DNA of 64,000 nucleotides, taken from the NCBI GenBank assembly GCA_024742355.1, contig JANSYM010000009.1:62001-126000 (forward strand). The letters are read 5' to 3'. Below the pieces are notes generated by a model that saw only the letters and a program-made list of their open reading frames with translations, had not been told where the DNA came from and searched no databases. Each line of letters opens with the position of its first letter. Position 1 is the stretch's first letter. This document shows positions 35,727 through 45,920 of the stretch, in pieces. The translations under genes were made by a program, and so were the position numbers. This DNA comes from Hyphomonadaceae bacterium. GTDB taxonomy: Bacteria > Pseudomonadota > Alphaproteobacteria > Caulobacterales > Hyphomonadaceae.

Positions 35727-36218
35727 GTGTTTGTCTCGACGTATGAGACATCGCTGGATACTAAAGGACGGGTTTCAGTTCCGGCGCCGTTTCGGCACGC
35801 GCTGGAAGGCGGAACGCGGATTTTTCTGTATCCGGCTCTGGACGGATCGCCGTGCCTCGAGGGCGGCGGTGACGCGCTGATGCTCGAAAACCAGAAGACC
35901 CTCCTGCGCATGAGTCCCAACTCGACGGCGCGCAAGGTCTTCCTCAATCGAACCGTCTCGAAGGCGGTCGAGCTGAAGCTCGACGATACTGGCCGGATCA
36001 AGATCCCGCCCAAGCATCTCACGCTCGCTGGCATCGACAAGGAACTCGCCTTTGTTGGCGCGATTGACCGCTTCTATGTCTGGGAGCCGCAGCGATACGC
36101 CGCCTTTGATACCGAAATGGAATCGCAACTCGGCGATGTGCAGGCCGATTTCGAGGGCTCGTTCAACGCGCAATTGGCGACCGGCGGCATTCGCGGTGTG
36201 GTTGGGGAGGGCGACTGA
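35727..36218 (+). CDS. mraZ: Transcriptional regulator MraZ
   Basis: AbrB-like DNA-binding protein (163 aa) that opens the dcw cluster and represses it in E. coli. Two DxxxR modules are visible, LDTKGRVSVPAPFR near 10 and LDDTGRIKIPPKHL near 87, as in all MraZ. I chose the GTG at 35727, giving MFVSTYE, which matches the family start and has GGGAG 6 bases upstream; a TTG at 35721 is less likely. Four TGGGN-type repeats upstream are its likely operator. Its stop overlaps the rsmH start (TGATG). Confidence 0.95.
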   Translation: MFVSTYETSLDTKGRVSVPAPFRHALEGGTRIFLYPALDGSPCLEGGGDALMLENQKTLLRMSPNSTARKVFLNRTVSKAVELKLDDTGRIKIPPKHLTLAGIDKELAFVGAIDRFYVWEPQRYAAFDTEMESQLGDVQADFEGSFNAQLATGGIRGVVGEGD

Positions 36219-37210
36219 TGGGTCATGTCCCTGTTCTCCTCGACGAAGTGCTTTCGGCTCTGCAGCCGAAAGATGGTGAGACTTATGTCGACGGCACGTT
36301 TGGTGGCGGCGGATATGCTCTACGTGTGCTCGCCTCCGCGGAGTGCCAGCTCTACGGCATCGATCGCGACCTCGATGCCATCACCCGCGCGGAAGCGCTG
36401 GCGGAGCAGCATCCCGGGTTGACCCCTTTGCTGGGGCGGTTTGGCGAAATGGACGATCTGCTCTCGACGGTCGGCGTCACCGTGGTGCACGGCATCATGC
36501 TCGACATTGGGGTTTCCTCGTACCAGATCGATGAGGGCGAGCGCGGGTTTTCCTTCATGCGCGACGGGCCTCTCGACATGCGGATGGGCCAGACCGGACC
36601 GAGCGCGGCGGACGTCGTCAATCTGATGAGCGCGTCCGACCTGATGACGATCTTTCGCCAGCTCGGTGAAGAGCGTCAGGCCAAACGCATTGCCAGCGCA
36701 ATTGTCGCCCGGCGCAAGACCGAGCCGTTCACGACCACGCTGGACCTGGCTGACTGCGTGGAGACCGCTGTTGGTGGTCGGCGCGGTAAGAAAACCCACC
36801 CCGCGACCCTGACCTTTCAGGCCATTCGCATGTACGTAAATGACGAGCTCGGTGAGCTTGCGCGCGGGCTCGCAGCGGCTGAGCGCCTGCTCGCGCCCGG
36901 CGGGCGGCTGGTCGTTGTGACGTTCCACTCACTTGAAGATCGCCTGGTGAAACAGTTCATGCGCGAACGTGCCGGTGCGCTCGGCGGCGGCTCTCGGTAC
37001 ATGCCAGAAGTGGCGAAGGGGCCGGCGCCGTCTTTCGATCTCAAACGCCGGAAGGCGATTGAGCCAGGTGAAGCCGAAACCAGGGACAACCCTCGCGCGC
37101 GTTCATCACGGCTGCGCGTCGCGGTGCGCACCGACGCCCCGGCCTGGGCCGATCCCGTATCGACCGGGAAGTCGGTCCCGCCGCTGAAAGTGCTGGAGGC
37201 TGCGCTATGA
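36218..37210 (+). CDS. rsmH: 16S rRNA (cytosine1402-N4)-methyltransferase
   Basis: Methylates the P-site of 16S rRNA. The 330-residue sequence has GHVPVLLDEVL at the start, the SAM motif DGTFGGGGYALRVL near 27, LDIGVSSYQIDEGERGFSF and GRLVVVTFHSLEDRLVKQFM. The C-terminal KGPAP and ARSSRLRVA segments are also typical. Its start overlaps the mraZ stop, and its stop overlaps ftsL by 4 bases (ATGA), showing strong coupling in the operon. Confidence 0.97.
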   Translation: MGHVPVLLDEVLSALQPKDGETYVDGTFGGGGYALRVLASAECQLYGIDRDLDAITRAEALAEQHPGLTPLLGRFGEMDDLLSTVGVTVVHGIMLDIGVSSYQIDEGERGFSFMRDGPLDMRMGQTGPSAADVVNLMSASDLMTIFRQLGEERQAKRIASAIVARRKTEPFTTTLDLADCVETAVGGRRGKKTHPATLTFQAIRMYVNDELGELARGLAAAERLLAPGGRLVVVTFHSLEDRLVKQFMRERAGALGGGSRYMPEVAKGPAPSFDLKRRKAIEPGEAETRDNPRARSSRLRVAVRTDAPAWADPVSTGKSVPPLKVLEAAL

Positions 37211-37542
37211 GCAAACGTGCCTTCCTGTTCGGCCTTGCGGTTGTCGCCATTCTGATTTTCAGCCTGTACCGGGCCAAATATGGCGCCCAGGAAACCGTGG
37301 CTGAAATCAAGACTGTTGAGACGCAGATTGAGGCGGCTGAAGCCGAACAGGCTGAATTGCTGGCCGAGTTCGCGCACCGCTCGCGTCAGGAATGGATTGA
37401 GGAATTTGCCCGCCAGGAACTCGGCATGGTTCCGGCGCGGGCTGAGCAATTTGTCCGCACCGTCGATCTCGATGGCCGCGTCGGACCCCCCATGGAGCTG
37501 CCGGACGCGAATGTCCCGGTTGATCGGGAGGCGCCGCAATGA
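37207..37542 (+). CDS. ftsL: Cell division protein FtsL-like
   Basis: Bitopic membrane protein of 111 residues: short cytoplasmic start, one transmembrane helix (FLFGLAVVAILIFSLYR at 6-22), then a periplasmic coiled coil with EIKTVETQIEAAEAEQAELLAE, and a C-terminal tail. FtsL partners FtsB and FtsQ to activate FtsWI. Sequence identity in the family is low, so the call rests on topology and on position between rsmH and ftsI. Start and stop each overlap a neighbour by 4 bases. Confidence 0.88.
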   Translation: MSKRAFLFGLAVVAILIFSLYRAKYGAQETVAEIKTVETQIEAAEAEQAELLAEFAHRSRQEWIEEFARQELGMVPARAEQFVRTVDLDGRVGPPMELPDANVPVDREAPQ

Positions 37543-39197
37543 GCCGCGACCAAGGATCAGAACTGACCATGCGCGGCGGTGGCATGCGGACCCGGCTGGT
37601 TTCGATCGGCCTGCTGCTGACCTTCGGCGCGATTGCCCTCAAGGGCCTGACCGTTGCCTTGAACGGCCCGGTCGCCGTTTCAGCGATCGCGGCGAATTTT
37701 GAAGAAGCGCCGCGGCGCGCCGATATTGTCGACCGCAATGGCGATCTGCTGGCGACGTCCGTTACGGTCTATTCGGTTTTCGCCGACCCGCGGGCGATCG
37801 GCGATGGCGATCTGATTACCAATGAACTGGCTACGGTGCTGCCAGATCTCGACGTCGAGACGATCGCCGCGCGCTTGTCCAACAATGAGCGCGCCTTCGC
37901 CTGGATTGAACGCGGGATCACACCGCGCCAGCGTCAGGCCGTGTTCGCGCTCGGGCTGGAAGGCATCGGCTTTCGCGAAGAGACGCGGCGCGCCTATCCG
38001 CGCGGGACATTGGCCGGGCATGTGCTCGGCTATGCGGGCGCGGATGGACAAGGACTCGGCGGGATTGAGTACGCCCTCGACGATCGCCTGACCGGGGACC
38101 AGACCCCGCTTGCTCTGTCGATCGACGCGAATGTGCAGTTCAGCCTGGAGGCGGAACTCTCCGCCGCTGTCGGCGAATATGATGCCGAAGCCGGCGCCGG
38201 CATCGTCATGGCGGCGCAGACCGGCGAAGTGCTCGGCATGGCCAGCTGGCCGCCGCTCGATCCGCACAAGGCCACCGATCTCGATGCAGAGGACCCCGCT
38301 TTGCTGGATCGTGCCAGCGGCGCCGTTTATGAGCTTGGCTCGATTTTCAAGCCGCTGACCGTAGCCGGCGCCCTGGATGCCGGGGCCATCCGTCCGAGCG
38401 ACAAGTTTGATGTGCGTGAACCGATCACCATTCGTGGGCGCCAGATCAATGATGACCATCCGATTGTCGGCCGCCCGACCGCGTTCGAGATCATTGCCGA
38501 CAGTTCGAATATCGGGACCGTCAAAATTGCCTGGCAGCTCGGCTCGCGGCGGCAGCAGGAATTCTTCTCAACGCTGGGATTGTTCTCGCGATCGTCGATC
38601 GAGCTCACCGGCAGCGCGCGGCCGATCCTGCCGGAATCCTTTGATGATCTTTACAGCGCGACCGCCAGTTACGGGCACGGCATTGCGGTCTCTCCGATTG
38701 CTTTTGCAAGCGCTTTCGCATCGCTCGCCAATGCCGGAGAAACTGTGTCGCCGACCTTGCTGTTGGAACCTGAACGCAAGCGCAACCCGAAGCGCGTGAT
38801 GGCGGCGCCGACCGCGAGCCTGGTCGTTCGAATGCTGCGCCAGGCGGTGCTGGATGGCACCGGAGAACGCGCGGAAGTCGGCGGATATCGCGTCGCCGGC
38901 AAGACCGGAACAGCCGAAAAGCCAATCGCTGGCGGCTATTCGGAAGACGAGAACATTTGCAGTTTTGCCGCGATTTTCCCCGCCGATAGCCCTGAATATG
39001 TCGTATTGATCGTGCTGGACTCGCCTAAGGCCGGAAAGGACCGTGGGCGAACCGCAGCCTGGAACGCTGCGCCAACAACCGGGCGTGTCATCGAGCGCAT
39101 TGCGCCGATCCTCGGGGTCGAGCCAAGATTTGATGAACCCGCCGGGTCAACTCCGCGTGTCCGCTCCGTCTCAGACAGGAGAGGTACGACGCTATGA
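37539..39197 (+). CDS. ftsI: Septal peptidoglycan transpeptidase FtsI (PBP3)
   Basis: Class B penicillin-binding protein of 552 residues, the division transpeptidase that works with FtsW. One N-terminal transmembrane helix (SIGLLLTFGAIALKG) follows a short cytoplasmic tail. The dimerisation/pedestal region begins PRRADIVDRNGDLLATS. The active Ser is in GSIFK near 267, SxN is SSN near 323, and KTG is in GKTGTAEK near 454. The C-terminus is slightly longer than in E. coli. The start overlaps the ftsL stop and the stop overlaps the murE start by 4 bases. Confidence 0.96.
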   Translation: MSRDQGSELTMRGGGMRTRLVSIGLLLTFGAIALKGLTVALNGPVAVSAIAANFEEAPRRADIVDRNGDLLATSVTVYSVFADPRAIGDGDLITNELATVLPDLDVETIAARLSNNERAFAWIERGITPRQRQAVFALGLEGIGFREETRRAYPRGTLAGHVLGYAGADGQGLGGIEYALDDRLTGDQTPLALSIDANVQFSLEAELSAAVGEYDAEAGAGIVMAAQTGEVLGMASWPPLDPHKATDLDAEDPALLDRASGAVYELGSIFKPLTVAGALDAGAIRPSDKFDVREPITIRGRQINDDHPIVGRPTAFEIIADSSNIGTVKIAWQLGSRRQQEFFSTLGLFSRSSIELTGSARPILPESFDDLYSATASYGHGIAVSPIAFASAFASLANAGETVSPTLLLEPERKRNPKRVMAAPTASLVVRMLRQAVLDGTGERAEVGGYRVAGKTGTAEKPIAGGYSEDENICSFAAIFPADSPEYVVLIVLDSPKAGKDRGRTAAWNAAPTTGRVIERIAPILGVEPRFDEPAGSTPRVRSVSDRRGTTL

Positions 39198-40636
39198 TTT
39201 TGAGAGATTTGTTCCCGCATTTGACCGACGCGGCCGGCGAGACGGCGATTACCGGCCTCACCGCCGATAGCCGCCGGGTTGAGCCAGGCTTTGTGTTTGC
39301 GGCCATGCAGGGTGTGGTCACGGATGGGCGGAAATTTATTGCATCGGCGATCGAAGCCGGCGCCGTCGCGGTGCTCGGTGAGGACTTGCCGCCGGTTGAG
39401 GGCGCGATTGCGGTAAATGTCGACAATGCCCGTCTCGCCCTGGCTGAGTCATCGGCGCGGTTCTATGCGCAGCAGCCAGAAACCGTCGTCGCCGTCACCG
39501 GCACCAATGGCAAAAGCTCGACCGTCGATTTCCTGCGCCAGATCTGGGACAGCGCCGGCCTTGGCGCAGCCAGCATGGGCACACTCGGAGCGATTGGGCC
39601 GAACGGGCATATCGATCTTGGACACACGACGCCGGACCCGGTGGCGATCCACGCGACGCTGCAATCGCTGGCTGAGGACGGTGTCTCGCATGTTGCGATG
39701 GAAGCCTCCTCGCACGGCCTCGCGCAATACCGTCTCGATGCGGTGAACCTGGCCGGGGTCGCATTCACGAACCTGACGCAGGACCATCTCGATTATCACG
39801 AGACCATGGACGAGTACCGCGCCGCCAAGCTGCGCCTGTTCGCGGATCTGGCGCCGAAAGGCTGCCCGGCCGTGGTAAATGCGGACAGCGATCAACGCCT
39901 GTTCTTTGAGGAGGCGGCGAAAGCGGCAGGCCTCAGCGTGGTCTCTGTCGGTTGGCGCGGCGCCGATCTGAAAATTGAAGAATTGATGCCGAAGGCGACC
40001 GGACAACGGCTGTTCCTCAGCTGGCGCGGAGAGAAAGCGGCGATCGATTTGCCTTTGATTGGTGAGTTCCAGGCCTTGAATGCATTGACCGCGGCGGGCC
40101 TTGCGCTCGCGGGCGGCGTCCCGCTGCAGGCCGTCGCCACCGGCATGGCAGCGCTAAAGCCGGTCAAGGGCCGGCTCGAATATGTCGGTGAAACAGGTGA
40201 AGGCGCTGGGATCTTTGTCGACTACGCGCACACGCCTGCGGGCCTCGACGTGCTGATCCGCGCGGCGCGGCCGCATACGGCGGGCCGTCTGGTTGTGGTG
40301 TTCGGCTGTGGTGGCGATCGTGATCGCGGCAAGCGTCCACTGATGGGCGAAGTCGCTGCGAAACATGCTGATGTGGTCATCGTCACCGACGATAATCCGC
40401 GTAGCGAAGACCCGGCTTTCATCCGCTCCGAAGTGCTGGCGGGGGTCCCCGGCGGGATTGAGATCGGCGATCGCGGCGAGGCCATTCGCCAGGCCATCAA
40501 GGACCTGCGCAAGGGCGATACCTTGCTGATCGCTGGCAAAGGACACGAAACCGGACAGATCATCGGTGACACCGTGGTGCCGTTCAGCGATCAGGAGACA
40601 GCGCTCGCGGCGCTGAAGGAGGCGGCCAATGCCTAG
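39194..40636 (+). CDS. murE: UDP-MurNAc-L-Ala-D-Glu--meso-diaminopimelate ligase
   Basis: Adds meso-diaminopimelate to the peptidoglycan precursor. The 480-residue Mur ligase has the ATP loop GTNGKSST near 108 and FVDYAHTPAGLDVLI near 338. The DNPRSEDP motif near 397 specifies meso-DAP rather than lysine. GCGGDRDRGKRPLM and LIAGKGHETGQI are family motifs. In related dcw clusters murF follows immediately, but here the next gene starts in the last codons (ATGCCTAG at 40629) and is not murF. Confidence 0.97.
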   Translation: MILRDLFPHLTDAAGETAITGLTADSRRVEPGFVFAAMQGVVTDGRKFIASAIEAGAVAVLGEDLPPVEGAIAVNVDNARLALAESSARFYAQQPETVVAVTGTNGKSSTVDFLRQIWDSAGLGAASMGTLGAIGPNGHIDLGHTTPDPVAIHATLQSLAEDGVSHVAMEASSHGLAQYRLDAVNLAGVAFTNLTQDHLDYHETMDEYRAAKLRLFADLAPKGCPAVVNADSDQRLFFEEAAKAAGLSVVSVGWRGADLKIEELMPKATGQRLFLSWRGEKAAIDLPLIGEFQALNALTAAGLALAGGVPLQAVATGMAALKPVKGRLEYVGETGEGAGIFVDYAHTPAGLDVLIRAARPHTAGRLVVVFGCGGDRDRGKRPLMGEVAAKHADVVIVTDDNPRSEDPAFIRSEVLAGVPGGIEIGDRGEAIRQAIKDLRKGDTLLIAGKGHETGQIIGDTVVPFSDQETALAALKEAANA

Positions 40637-41066
40637 TGCTTTACGCTCTCCACTTCATCTGGTGTCTCAATCTGCACCGGCTGAGAATTCATCCACAGAA
40701 TTTCGCCCGCGCACCGGATCGACCTGGTCCGCGCTCGCGCATGCGGCGCGTCGGATTCATGCGGAGGCACGTGAAGTTGCTGTGTTCACAATGGCTTCGC
40801 ACGCATCGGCAGGGGATGCTGCACCAACTCCGTCATGCGTCTGGATGACAGAACGAAACGAGTCCGTTTCCGCGCGCATCATTCCGATCCGGAATCCTAA
40901 CGGAAAAGATAGACTGAATTCCGCCGGTGCGGCCTTGTTAATGGCGGCGAATTCCCCCGAAATAAAGCGGTTCGCAGACGAGCGGCGCCAACAGAGCGCA
41001 GCCGCAGACGAACAGGTGATGGACCGCGACGCAGAACGTGTCGCAGGGGGTTATGATGCTATATGA
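40629..41066 (+). CDS. Unrecognised ORF at the expected murF position
   Basis: A 145-codon frame whose ATG overlaps the murE stop by 8 bases and whose stop overlaps the mraY start. It shows none of the MurF motifs (no GTNGKT, no DSYNANP), and its length is a third of MurF. The sequence is Ala/Arg/Ser-rich with no membrane segment; [15 protein letters not shown] and [22 protein letters not shown] could be helices. Third-position GC is lower than in the flanking genes, and GAATTC occurs three times. It may be a real small dcw-coupled gene, a degraded remnant, or plain spacer. Confidence 0.4.
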   Translation: MPSALRSPLHLVSQSAPAENSSTEFRPRTGSTWSALAHAARRIHAEAREVAVFTMASHASAGDAAPTPSCVWMTERNESVSARIIPIRNPNGKDRLNSAGAALLMAANSPEIKRFADERRQQSAAADEQVMDRDAERVAGGYDAI

Positions 41067-42249
41067 ATGGCTGGCCACTGATGAAGGGCCGCTGCGACTT
41101 TTAAACTACCTGACCTTCCGAACCGGATTGGCGCTGGCGACTGCGTTCCTGTTTACCGTGATAACCGGTGGCTGGCTGATCGATTTGCTGCGCGCGCGCC
41201 AAGGCAAGGGACAGCCGATCCGCGACCTGTCGCTGGAAGCACAATTGTCCAAGCAAGGCACGCCGACCATGGGCGGTTTCCTGATCTGGGTCGGTCTTTT
41301 GCTCGGCACATTGCTGTTTGCCGATCTCAGCAATCCCTACATCTGGGTCGTCCTCGCGGTATCGCTGTCTTACGCATTTCTCGGCTTCCTCGACGATTAT
41401 GCCAAAGTCACCAAACAGAGCACGGACGGCGTTTCGGCCCGGCTGCGGCTTGGCACGGAATTCCTGGTCGCGGCGCTTGCTGGCGCGTTCATCATGGGAC
41501 TGCACGGGGCGCACACGCCGCTGGGCCATGCCGACTGGGGCGCGCTCAATCCGCTCGCAGAATGGGTTGCGCAATTCGCGCCTGAAACATCGGTGGAGCG
41601 CAATGAAGCCTCCTTCTCTGGCGGCGTCGCCATCCCGTTCGTGAATGACTATTTCCTGCCGCTGGGCGGATTCTTCGTGGTCTTTGCCTGTATTGTCATC
41701 GTCGGCTTTGCCAATGCGGTGAACTTTACCGACGGGCTTGATGGTCTGGCCATCGTGCCAATCATGTTTACTGGCGCCGCCTTCGCGCTGATCGCCTATC
41801 TCACCGGTAACTTCGTATTCTCCGGCTATCTCGGCATCCAGTTCACGCCTGGGGCCGGGGAAATGGCCGTGTTAATGGGCGCCATGATGGGCGCCGGCAT
41901 GGGTTTCCTTTGGTACAATGCCTATCCCGCAAAAGTGTTCATGGGCGATACCGGGTCGCTTGGCCTGGGCGGCTTGATCGGCGTCGTCGCCGTAGCGATC
42001 AAGCACGAGTTTGCGCTTGCCGTGATTGGCGGCCTGTTCGTGCTGGAAGTGCTCTCGGTTGTCATGCAGGTGAGCTGGTTCAAGATCACCCGTAAACTTA
42101 CCGGTGAAGGCAAGCGCATCTTCCTGATGGCGCCGCTGCACCACCATTTCCAGAAAAAGAACTGGCCAGAGACGCGGGTCGTCGTCCGGTTCTGGATTCT
42201 GTCCATCCTGTTCGCCCTTGCGGGCCTCGCCACACTGAAGCTGAGGTAA
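41056..42249 (+). CDS. mraY: Phospho-MurNAc-pentapeptide transferase
   Basis: Integral membrane enzyme that makes lipid I from UDP-MurNAc-pentapeptide and undecaprenyl phosphate. The product is about 397 residues with ten transmembrane helices. Motifs: [29 protein letters not shown] near 230, [11 protein letters not shown] and the C-terminal [17 protein letters not shown] chose the ATG at 41056 (MLYEWLA), with AGGGGG 5 bases upstream; the adjacent ATG at 41053 is nearly as good. It needs pentapeptide, so the cell must have MurF somewhere else. Confidence 0.96.
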   Translation: MLYEWLATDEGPLRLLNYLTFRTGLALATAFLFTVITGGWLIDLLRARQGKGQPIRDLSLEAQLSKQGTPTMGGFLIWVGLLLGTLLFADLSNPYIWVVLAVSLSYAFLGFLDDYAKVTKQSTDGVSARLRLGTEFLVAALAGAFIMGLHGAHTPLGHADWGALNPLAEWVAQFAPETSVERNEASFSGGVAIPFVNDYFLPLGGFFVVFACIVIVGFANAVNFTDGLDGLAIVPIMFTGAAFALIAYLTGNFVFSGYLGIQFTPGAGEMAVLMGAMMGAGMGFLWYNAYPAKVFMGDTGSLGLGGLIGVVAVAIKHEFALAVIGGLFVLEVLSVVMQVSWFKITRKLTGEGKRIFLMAPLHHHFQKKNWPETRVVVRFWILSILFALAGLATLKLR

Positions 42250-42259
42250 CGCACACGCC

Positions 42260-43681
42260 ATGATCCCCATCACCGAATATGCAGGGCGCGATGTCGCCGT
42301 CTATGGCCTGGGCCGCACCGGATTGTCCGCTGCGAAAGCCCTGGCTGCGGGCGGCGCACGGGTGCATGCCTGGGATGATGGGGAAGCTGCGCGCGCCAAG
42401 GCTGAGGCTGAAGGCGTGAATGTCAGCGACATCAATAAGCGCGATTGGCAGAAATTCGCGGCCCTGGTGCTCTCGCCTGGTATTCCGTTCCGCTTCCCGC
42501 AGCCGCATCGCCTGGTGCGGATGGCGGAGATGATGAACGTGCCCGTCGTCGGCGACATGGAACTGTTCGCCCGCGCGGTGCAGGCCTTGCCGGAGAAAGG
42601 CCGTCCGAAAGTCATCGGGATTACCGGAACGAACGGGAAGTCGACGACGACGGCGCTGATCGGCCATATCCTCAAAGAGGCGGGCCGCGATGTCCGTGTT
42701 GGCGGCAATATCGGCAAAGGCGTGCTCGACATGGCGGGGCTGAATGCCAATGCGATCTACGTGCTCGAACTGTCTTCCTATCAGCTCGACCTGGTCGAAA
42801 GCCTGCGCTGCGATGTTGCGGTCTTCCTGAACATCTCTCCCGATCATCTCGATCGCCATGGCGGCATGGATGGCTATGTCGAGGCCAAAAAGCGCATCTT
42901 CGCCAATCAGCGTCCGCGCGACGCGGCGATTGTCGGCATTGATGATCCGCAGAGCCAGGGTATTGCCATGGGGCGGCAGCGCCCGGGCGGCGCGCGCGTG
43001 GTGCAGATCAGTTCCGAATTCGGCCTTGCCCGCGGCGTCAGCGCGGTCGATGGCCATCTCTATGACAGCACCGGCGGACAGGCGATCCGGGTTGGCGATC
43101 TGGCTGAAGCCGAAGCCCTGCCAGGGCGCCACAATCACCAGAACGCCGCAGCAGCCTATGCTGCCTGCCATGCCCTCGGCGTCGCGCCCGGGCGGATTAT
43201 GGCGGCGATCCGGTCCTTCCCCGGCCTGCCGCATCGGATGGAACTCGTCGGCGAGGTTGAGGGCGTTCGTTTCGTCAATGACAGCAAGGCGACCAATGCC
43301 CAGGCGGCCGAACAGGCGCTGAAAACCTGGCCGCGTGTACACTGGATTGCTGGCGGCGTGCCCAAGGCAGAAGGCATTGAGCCACTCGCGCCCTGGTTTG
43401 ACCGGGTGGCGCAAGCCTACTTGATTGGCGAAAGCGAAGCGGCGTTCGGCAAGACGCTGAAGGGTAAGGCCGACACGGTGAAGTGCGGTACGCTTGAAGC
43501 GGCGACCCAAGCCGCGTTCGATGCGGCCAAGGCATCTGGTGAGCCGAACCCGATCGTGCTTCTGTCACCCGCCTGTGCGAGCTTCGACCAGTTCAAGGAT
43601 TTTGAAGCCCGCGGCGACGCGTTCCGAGACATCGTCCAGCGCCTTGCGGCGCAGGTGACGCCGCAAAAAGAAGCGGTCTAG
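42260..43681 (+). CDS. murD: UDP-MurNAc-L-alanine--D-glutamate ligase
   Basis: Adds D-glutamate in peptidoglycan precursor synthesis. The 473-residue protein has an N-terminal UDP-binding Rossmann (VYGLGRTGLSAAKAL), the ATP loop GTNGKSTTTALIGHI near 119, FVNDSKATNAQAAEQAL near 337, and the C-terminal LLSPACASFDQFKDFEARGDAF. It starts 10 bases after mraY and precedes ftsW by 9 bases; a clean operon position. Confidence 0.97.
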   Translation: MIPITEYAGRDVAVYGLGRTGLSAAKALAAGGARVHAWDDGEAARAKAEAEGVNVSDINKRDWQKFAALVLSPGIPFRFPQPHRLVRMAEMMNVPVVGDMELFARAVQALPEKGRPKVIGITGTNGKSTTTALIGHILKEAGRDVRVGGNIGKGVLDMAGLNANAIYVLELSSYQLDLVESLRCDVAVFLNISPDHLDRHGGMDGYVEAKKRIFANQRPRDAAIVGIDDPQSQGIAMGRQRPGGARVVQISSEFGLARGVSAVDGHLYDSTGGQAIRVGDLAEAEALPGRHNHQNAAAAYAACHALGVAPGRIMAAIRSFPGLPHRMELVGEVEGVRFVNDSKATNAQAAEQALKTWPRVHWIAGGVPKAEGIEPLAPWFDRVAQAYLIGESEAAFGKTLKGKADTVKCGTLEAATQAAFDAAKASGEPNPIVLLSPACASFDQFKDFEARGDAFRDIVQRLAAQVTPQKEAV

Positions 43682-43690
43682 GCGGCAGAC

Positions 43691-44824
43691 ATGGTCGAGG
43701 TCGCCCTCCGTCCGCGCTCTGCCACAGGCCGGTTTCTGGAATGGCATCGCGGGCTCGACTGGACCATTCTGATGTCAGCCACGCTGCTTTTGTGCGCAGG
43801 CTTGCTGATGTCACTAGCGGCCGGACCTCCCGCAGCCGAGCGGCTCGGTTATGGCGACAGTTTCTTCTTCGTCAAACGCCAGGCCATGTTTGTCGGTGCG
43901 GCGGTGATCGTGATGATTGGCGTCAGCCTGCTGGAACGGGTCTGGGCGCGTCGGCTGGCAGCTCTGGTCTTTGTCGGGTCCCTGGCCTTGCTCGCCTTCA
44001 TCCTGGTCTCCGGCTATGAGGCCAAAGGCGCGCAGAGATGGATCCGTATGGGCGGGTTCAGTCTGCAGCCATCAGAATTCGTAAAGCCCGCCTTGATTGT
44101 CCTCACCGGCTGGTTGCTGGCGCAGCGGGCAATGTATCCAAAGGGCCCCTGGGCGGCGATCACGCTGGTCTTCTTCTGCGTCACGCTGGGCTTCTTGCTG
44201 CTGCAGCCAGATGTCGGGCAGAGCGCGCTGCTGACAGCGGCCTTTATCGTCACCTTCTTCGTGTCAGGCTTGCCCTGGCGCTGGGCGGCCATCTTCGCAG
44301 GCGGAGGCGCAGCGCTGTCCGGCCTGCTCTATGCGACGCTGCCGCATGTGCGCTTCCGCATCAATTCCTTCGTCAATCCAACCGCCTATGACACCTATCA
44401 GATCGACAAGGCGTCCGAGGCGATCGGGCGCGGCGGCCTGTTCGGGGTTGGTCCGGGGGAAGGCAAGATCAAGACGGCGTTGCCGGATGCCCATACCGAT
44501 TTCATCTATGCCGTGCTCGGCGAAGAGTTCGGCTATATCGCCGCCATCGGGCTGATCTTCATCTTCGGCTTTATCGTCTGGAAGGGCCTGCGCGCGGCCG
44601 CCCGCCTGCATGACCCGTATCCGCGGGCAGCGGCGACCGGATTATTTACGCTTTTTGGTCTTCAGGCCGCCATAAATATCGCGGTAAATGTCAGCCTGAT
44701 CCCGCCCAAGGGGATGACGCTCCCATTCGTCTCCTATGGCGGATCGTCGATGATGGGCACGGCGCTGACGCTCGGATTGGCGCTGGCCCTGATCCGACGT
44801 GGACATACAAGCGTGAAGGGCTGA
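43691..44824 (+). CDS. ftsW: Septal peptidoglycan glycosyltransferase FtsW
   Basis: SEDS-family membrane enzyme of 377 residues that polymerises septal glycan with FtsI. About ten transmembrane helices; key motifs [22 protein letters not shown] with the catalytic Asp, [11 protein letters not shown] and [16 protein letters not shown] near the C-terminus. The cytoplasmic N-terminus begins [15 protein letters not shown]. murG follows after one base, completing the divisome-wall gene order. Confidence 0.96.
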   Translation: MVEVALRPRSATGRFLEWHRGLDWTILMSATLLLCAGLLMSLAAGPPAAERLGYGDSFFFVKRQAMFVGAAVIVMIGVSLLERVWARRLAALVFVGSLALLAFILVSGYEAKGAQRWIRMGGFSLQPSEFVKPALIVLTGWLLAQRAMYPKGPWAAITLVFFCVTLGFLLLQPDVGQSALLTAAFIVTFFVSGLPWRWAAIFAGGGAALSGLLYATLPHVRFRINSFVNPTAYDTYQIDKASEAIGRGGLFGVGPGEGKIKTALPDAHTDFIYAVLGEEFGYIAAIGLIFIFGFIVWKGLRAAARLHDPYPRAAATGLFTLFGLQAAINIAVNVSLIPPKGMTLPFVSYGGSSMMGTALTLGLALALIRRGHTSVKG

Positions 44825-44825
44825 A

Positions 44826-45920
44826 ATGAGCGAGAAACCCCTAGTCGTAATCGGGGCAGGTGGCACAGGCGGGCATATGTTCCCGGCGGCGGCCTTTGCC
44901 GAAGAAATGGCATCGCGCGGCTGGGAAGTCGGCCTGATAAGCGACAGCCGCGGCCTGCGCTATGCCGAGAAATTCCCGGCTGACTGGAAAATGGAAGTCA
45001 AGGCGGCCAGTCCGAACCTGCGCAAACCCTGGACGTTGCCGGGCACAGCCCTGAAGCTGCGCGCTGGTGTGAATGCCGCCGTGAAGCGGTTCAAGCAAAA
45101 CCAGAAACCAGCTTTGGTCGCAGGCTTTGGTGGCTATCCAGCCTATCCGGCGCTGTCCGCTGGTCGCCGCATGGGCATTCCTTTGCTGATCCACGAACAG
45201 AACGCCGTTCTCGGCCGGGTGAACCGCGCGTTTGCGACCAGGGCCGCCGTGGTCGCGTCCGGGTTTGAACGGCTCGATCGCTTGCCCGGCGGGGCCAATC
45301 ATCAGCCGATTGGCAATCCGGTGCGCCCCCCGATTGCGGCGGTGCGCGATGTGCCTTTTCCGAGCATGGATGGCGAGCTGACCGTGTTCATCACCGGCGG
45401 GTCGCAAGGCGCGCGCATTCTCGGCGAAGCGATCCCGCTGGCGCTGGCCAACCATATTCCGGCACCGCTGCGCGTGCGATTGCACGTCGTCCAGCAAGTG
45501 CGCGAGGAGCAGATGGATCAGGTGCGCGCCATCTATGACAAGGTCCAGCTCAAGGCGACCTTGCAGCCTTTCTTCTCCGATATGCCGGACCGGCTCGCGG
45601 CGGCGCATCTGGTCATTGCGCGCTCAGGCGCCGGAACCGTGAGCGAGATCGCCGCGGTCGGGCGACCCTCCATTCTCATTCCGCTCAAGATCGCCATGGA
45701 CAATCACCAGGAAGCCAATGCCGAGGGACTGGTCGAAGCCGGCGGCGCCGACATGCTGCTTGAAGACAATGTCTATCCGAACCTGCTCGGCGAACTGATC
45801 GCGCTCAGACTGGGCGACGCCAATGATCTGGCTGTGCGCGCGGCGGCAGCGAAGGCGCTCGGCAATGTCCGCGCGGCGCAGGACCTCGCCGACCTGGCGG
45901 AGGGGATCGCGGCAAGATGA
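44826..45920 (+). CDS. murG: Lipid II synthase MurG
   Basis: Transfers GlcNAc to lipid I on the inner face of the membrane. The 364-residue GT28 protein has [17 protein letters not shown] at the N-terminus, [39 protein letters not shown], and [21 protein letters not shown] in the donor site. Its stop overlaps the next small membrane gene by ATGA. Confidence 0.97.
   Translation: MSEKPLVVIGAGGTGGHMFPAAAFAEEMASRGWEVGLISDSRGLRYAEKFPADWKMEVKAASPNLRKPWTLPGTALKLRAGVNAAVKRFKQNQKPALVAGFGGYPAYPALSAGRRMGIPLLIHEQNAVLGRVNRAFATRAAVVASGFERLDRLPGGANHQPIGNPVRPPIAAVRDVPFPSMDGELTVFITGGSQGARILGEAIPLALANHIPAPLRVRLHVVQQVREEQMDQVRAIYDKVQLKATLQPFFSDMPDRLAAAHLVIARSGAGTVSEIAAVGRPSILIPLKIAMDNHQEANAEGLVEAGGADMLLEDNVYPNLLGELIALRLGDANDLAVRAAAAKALGNVRAAQDLADLAEGIAAR

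Noticed and set aside
42098-43510. 470-codon minus-strand frame across murD
   Set aside because: Shadow of murD; translation shows no domain and murD is complete.
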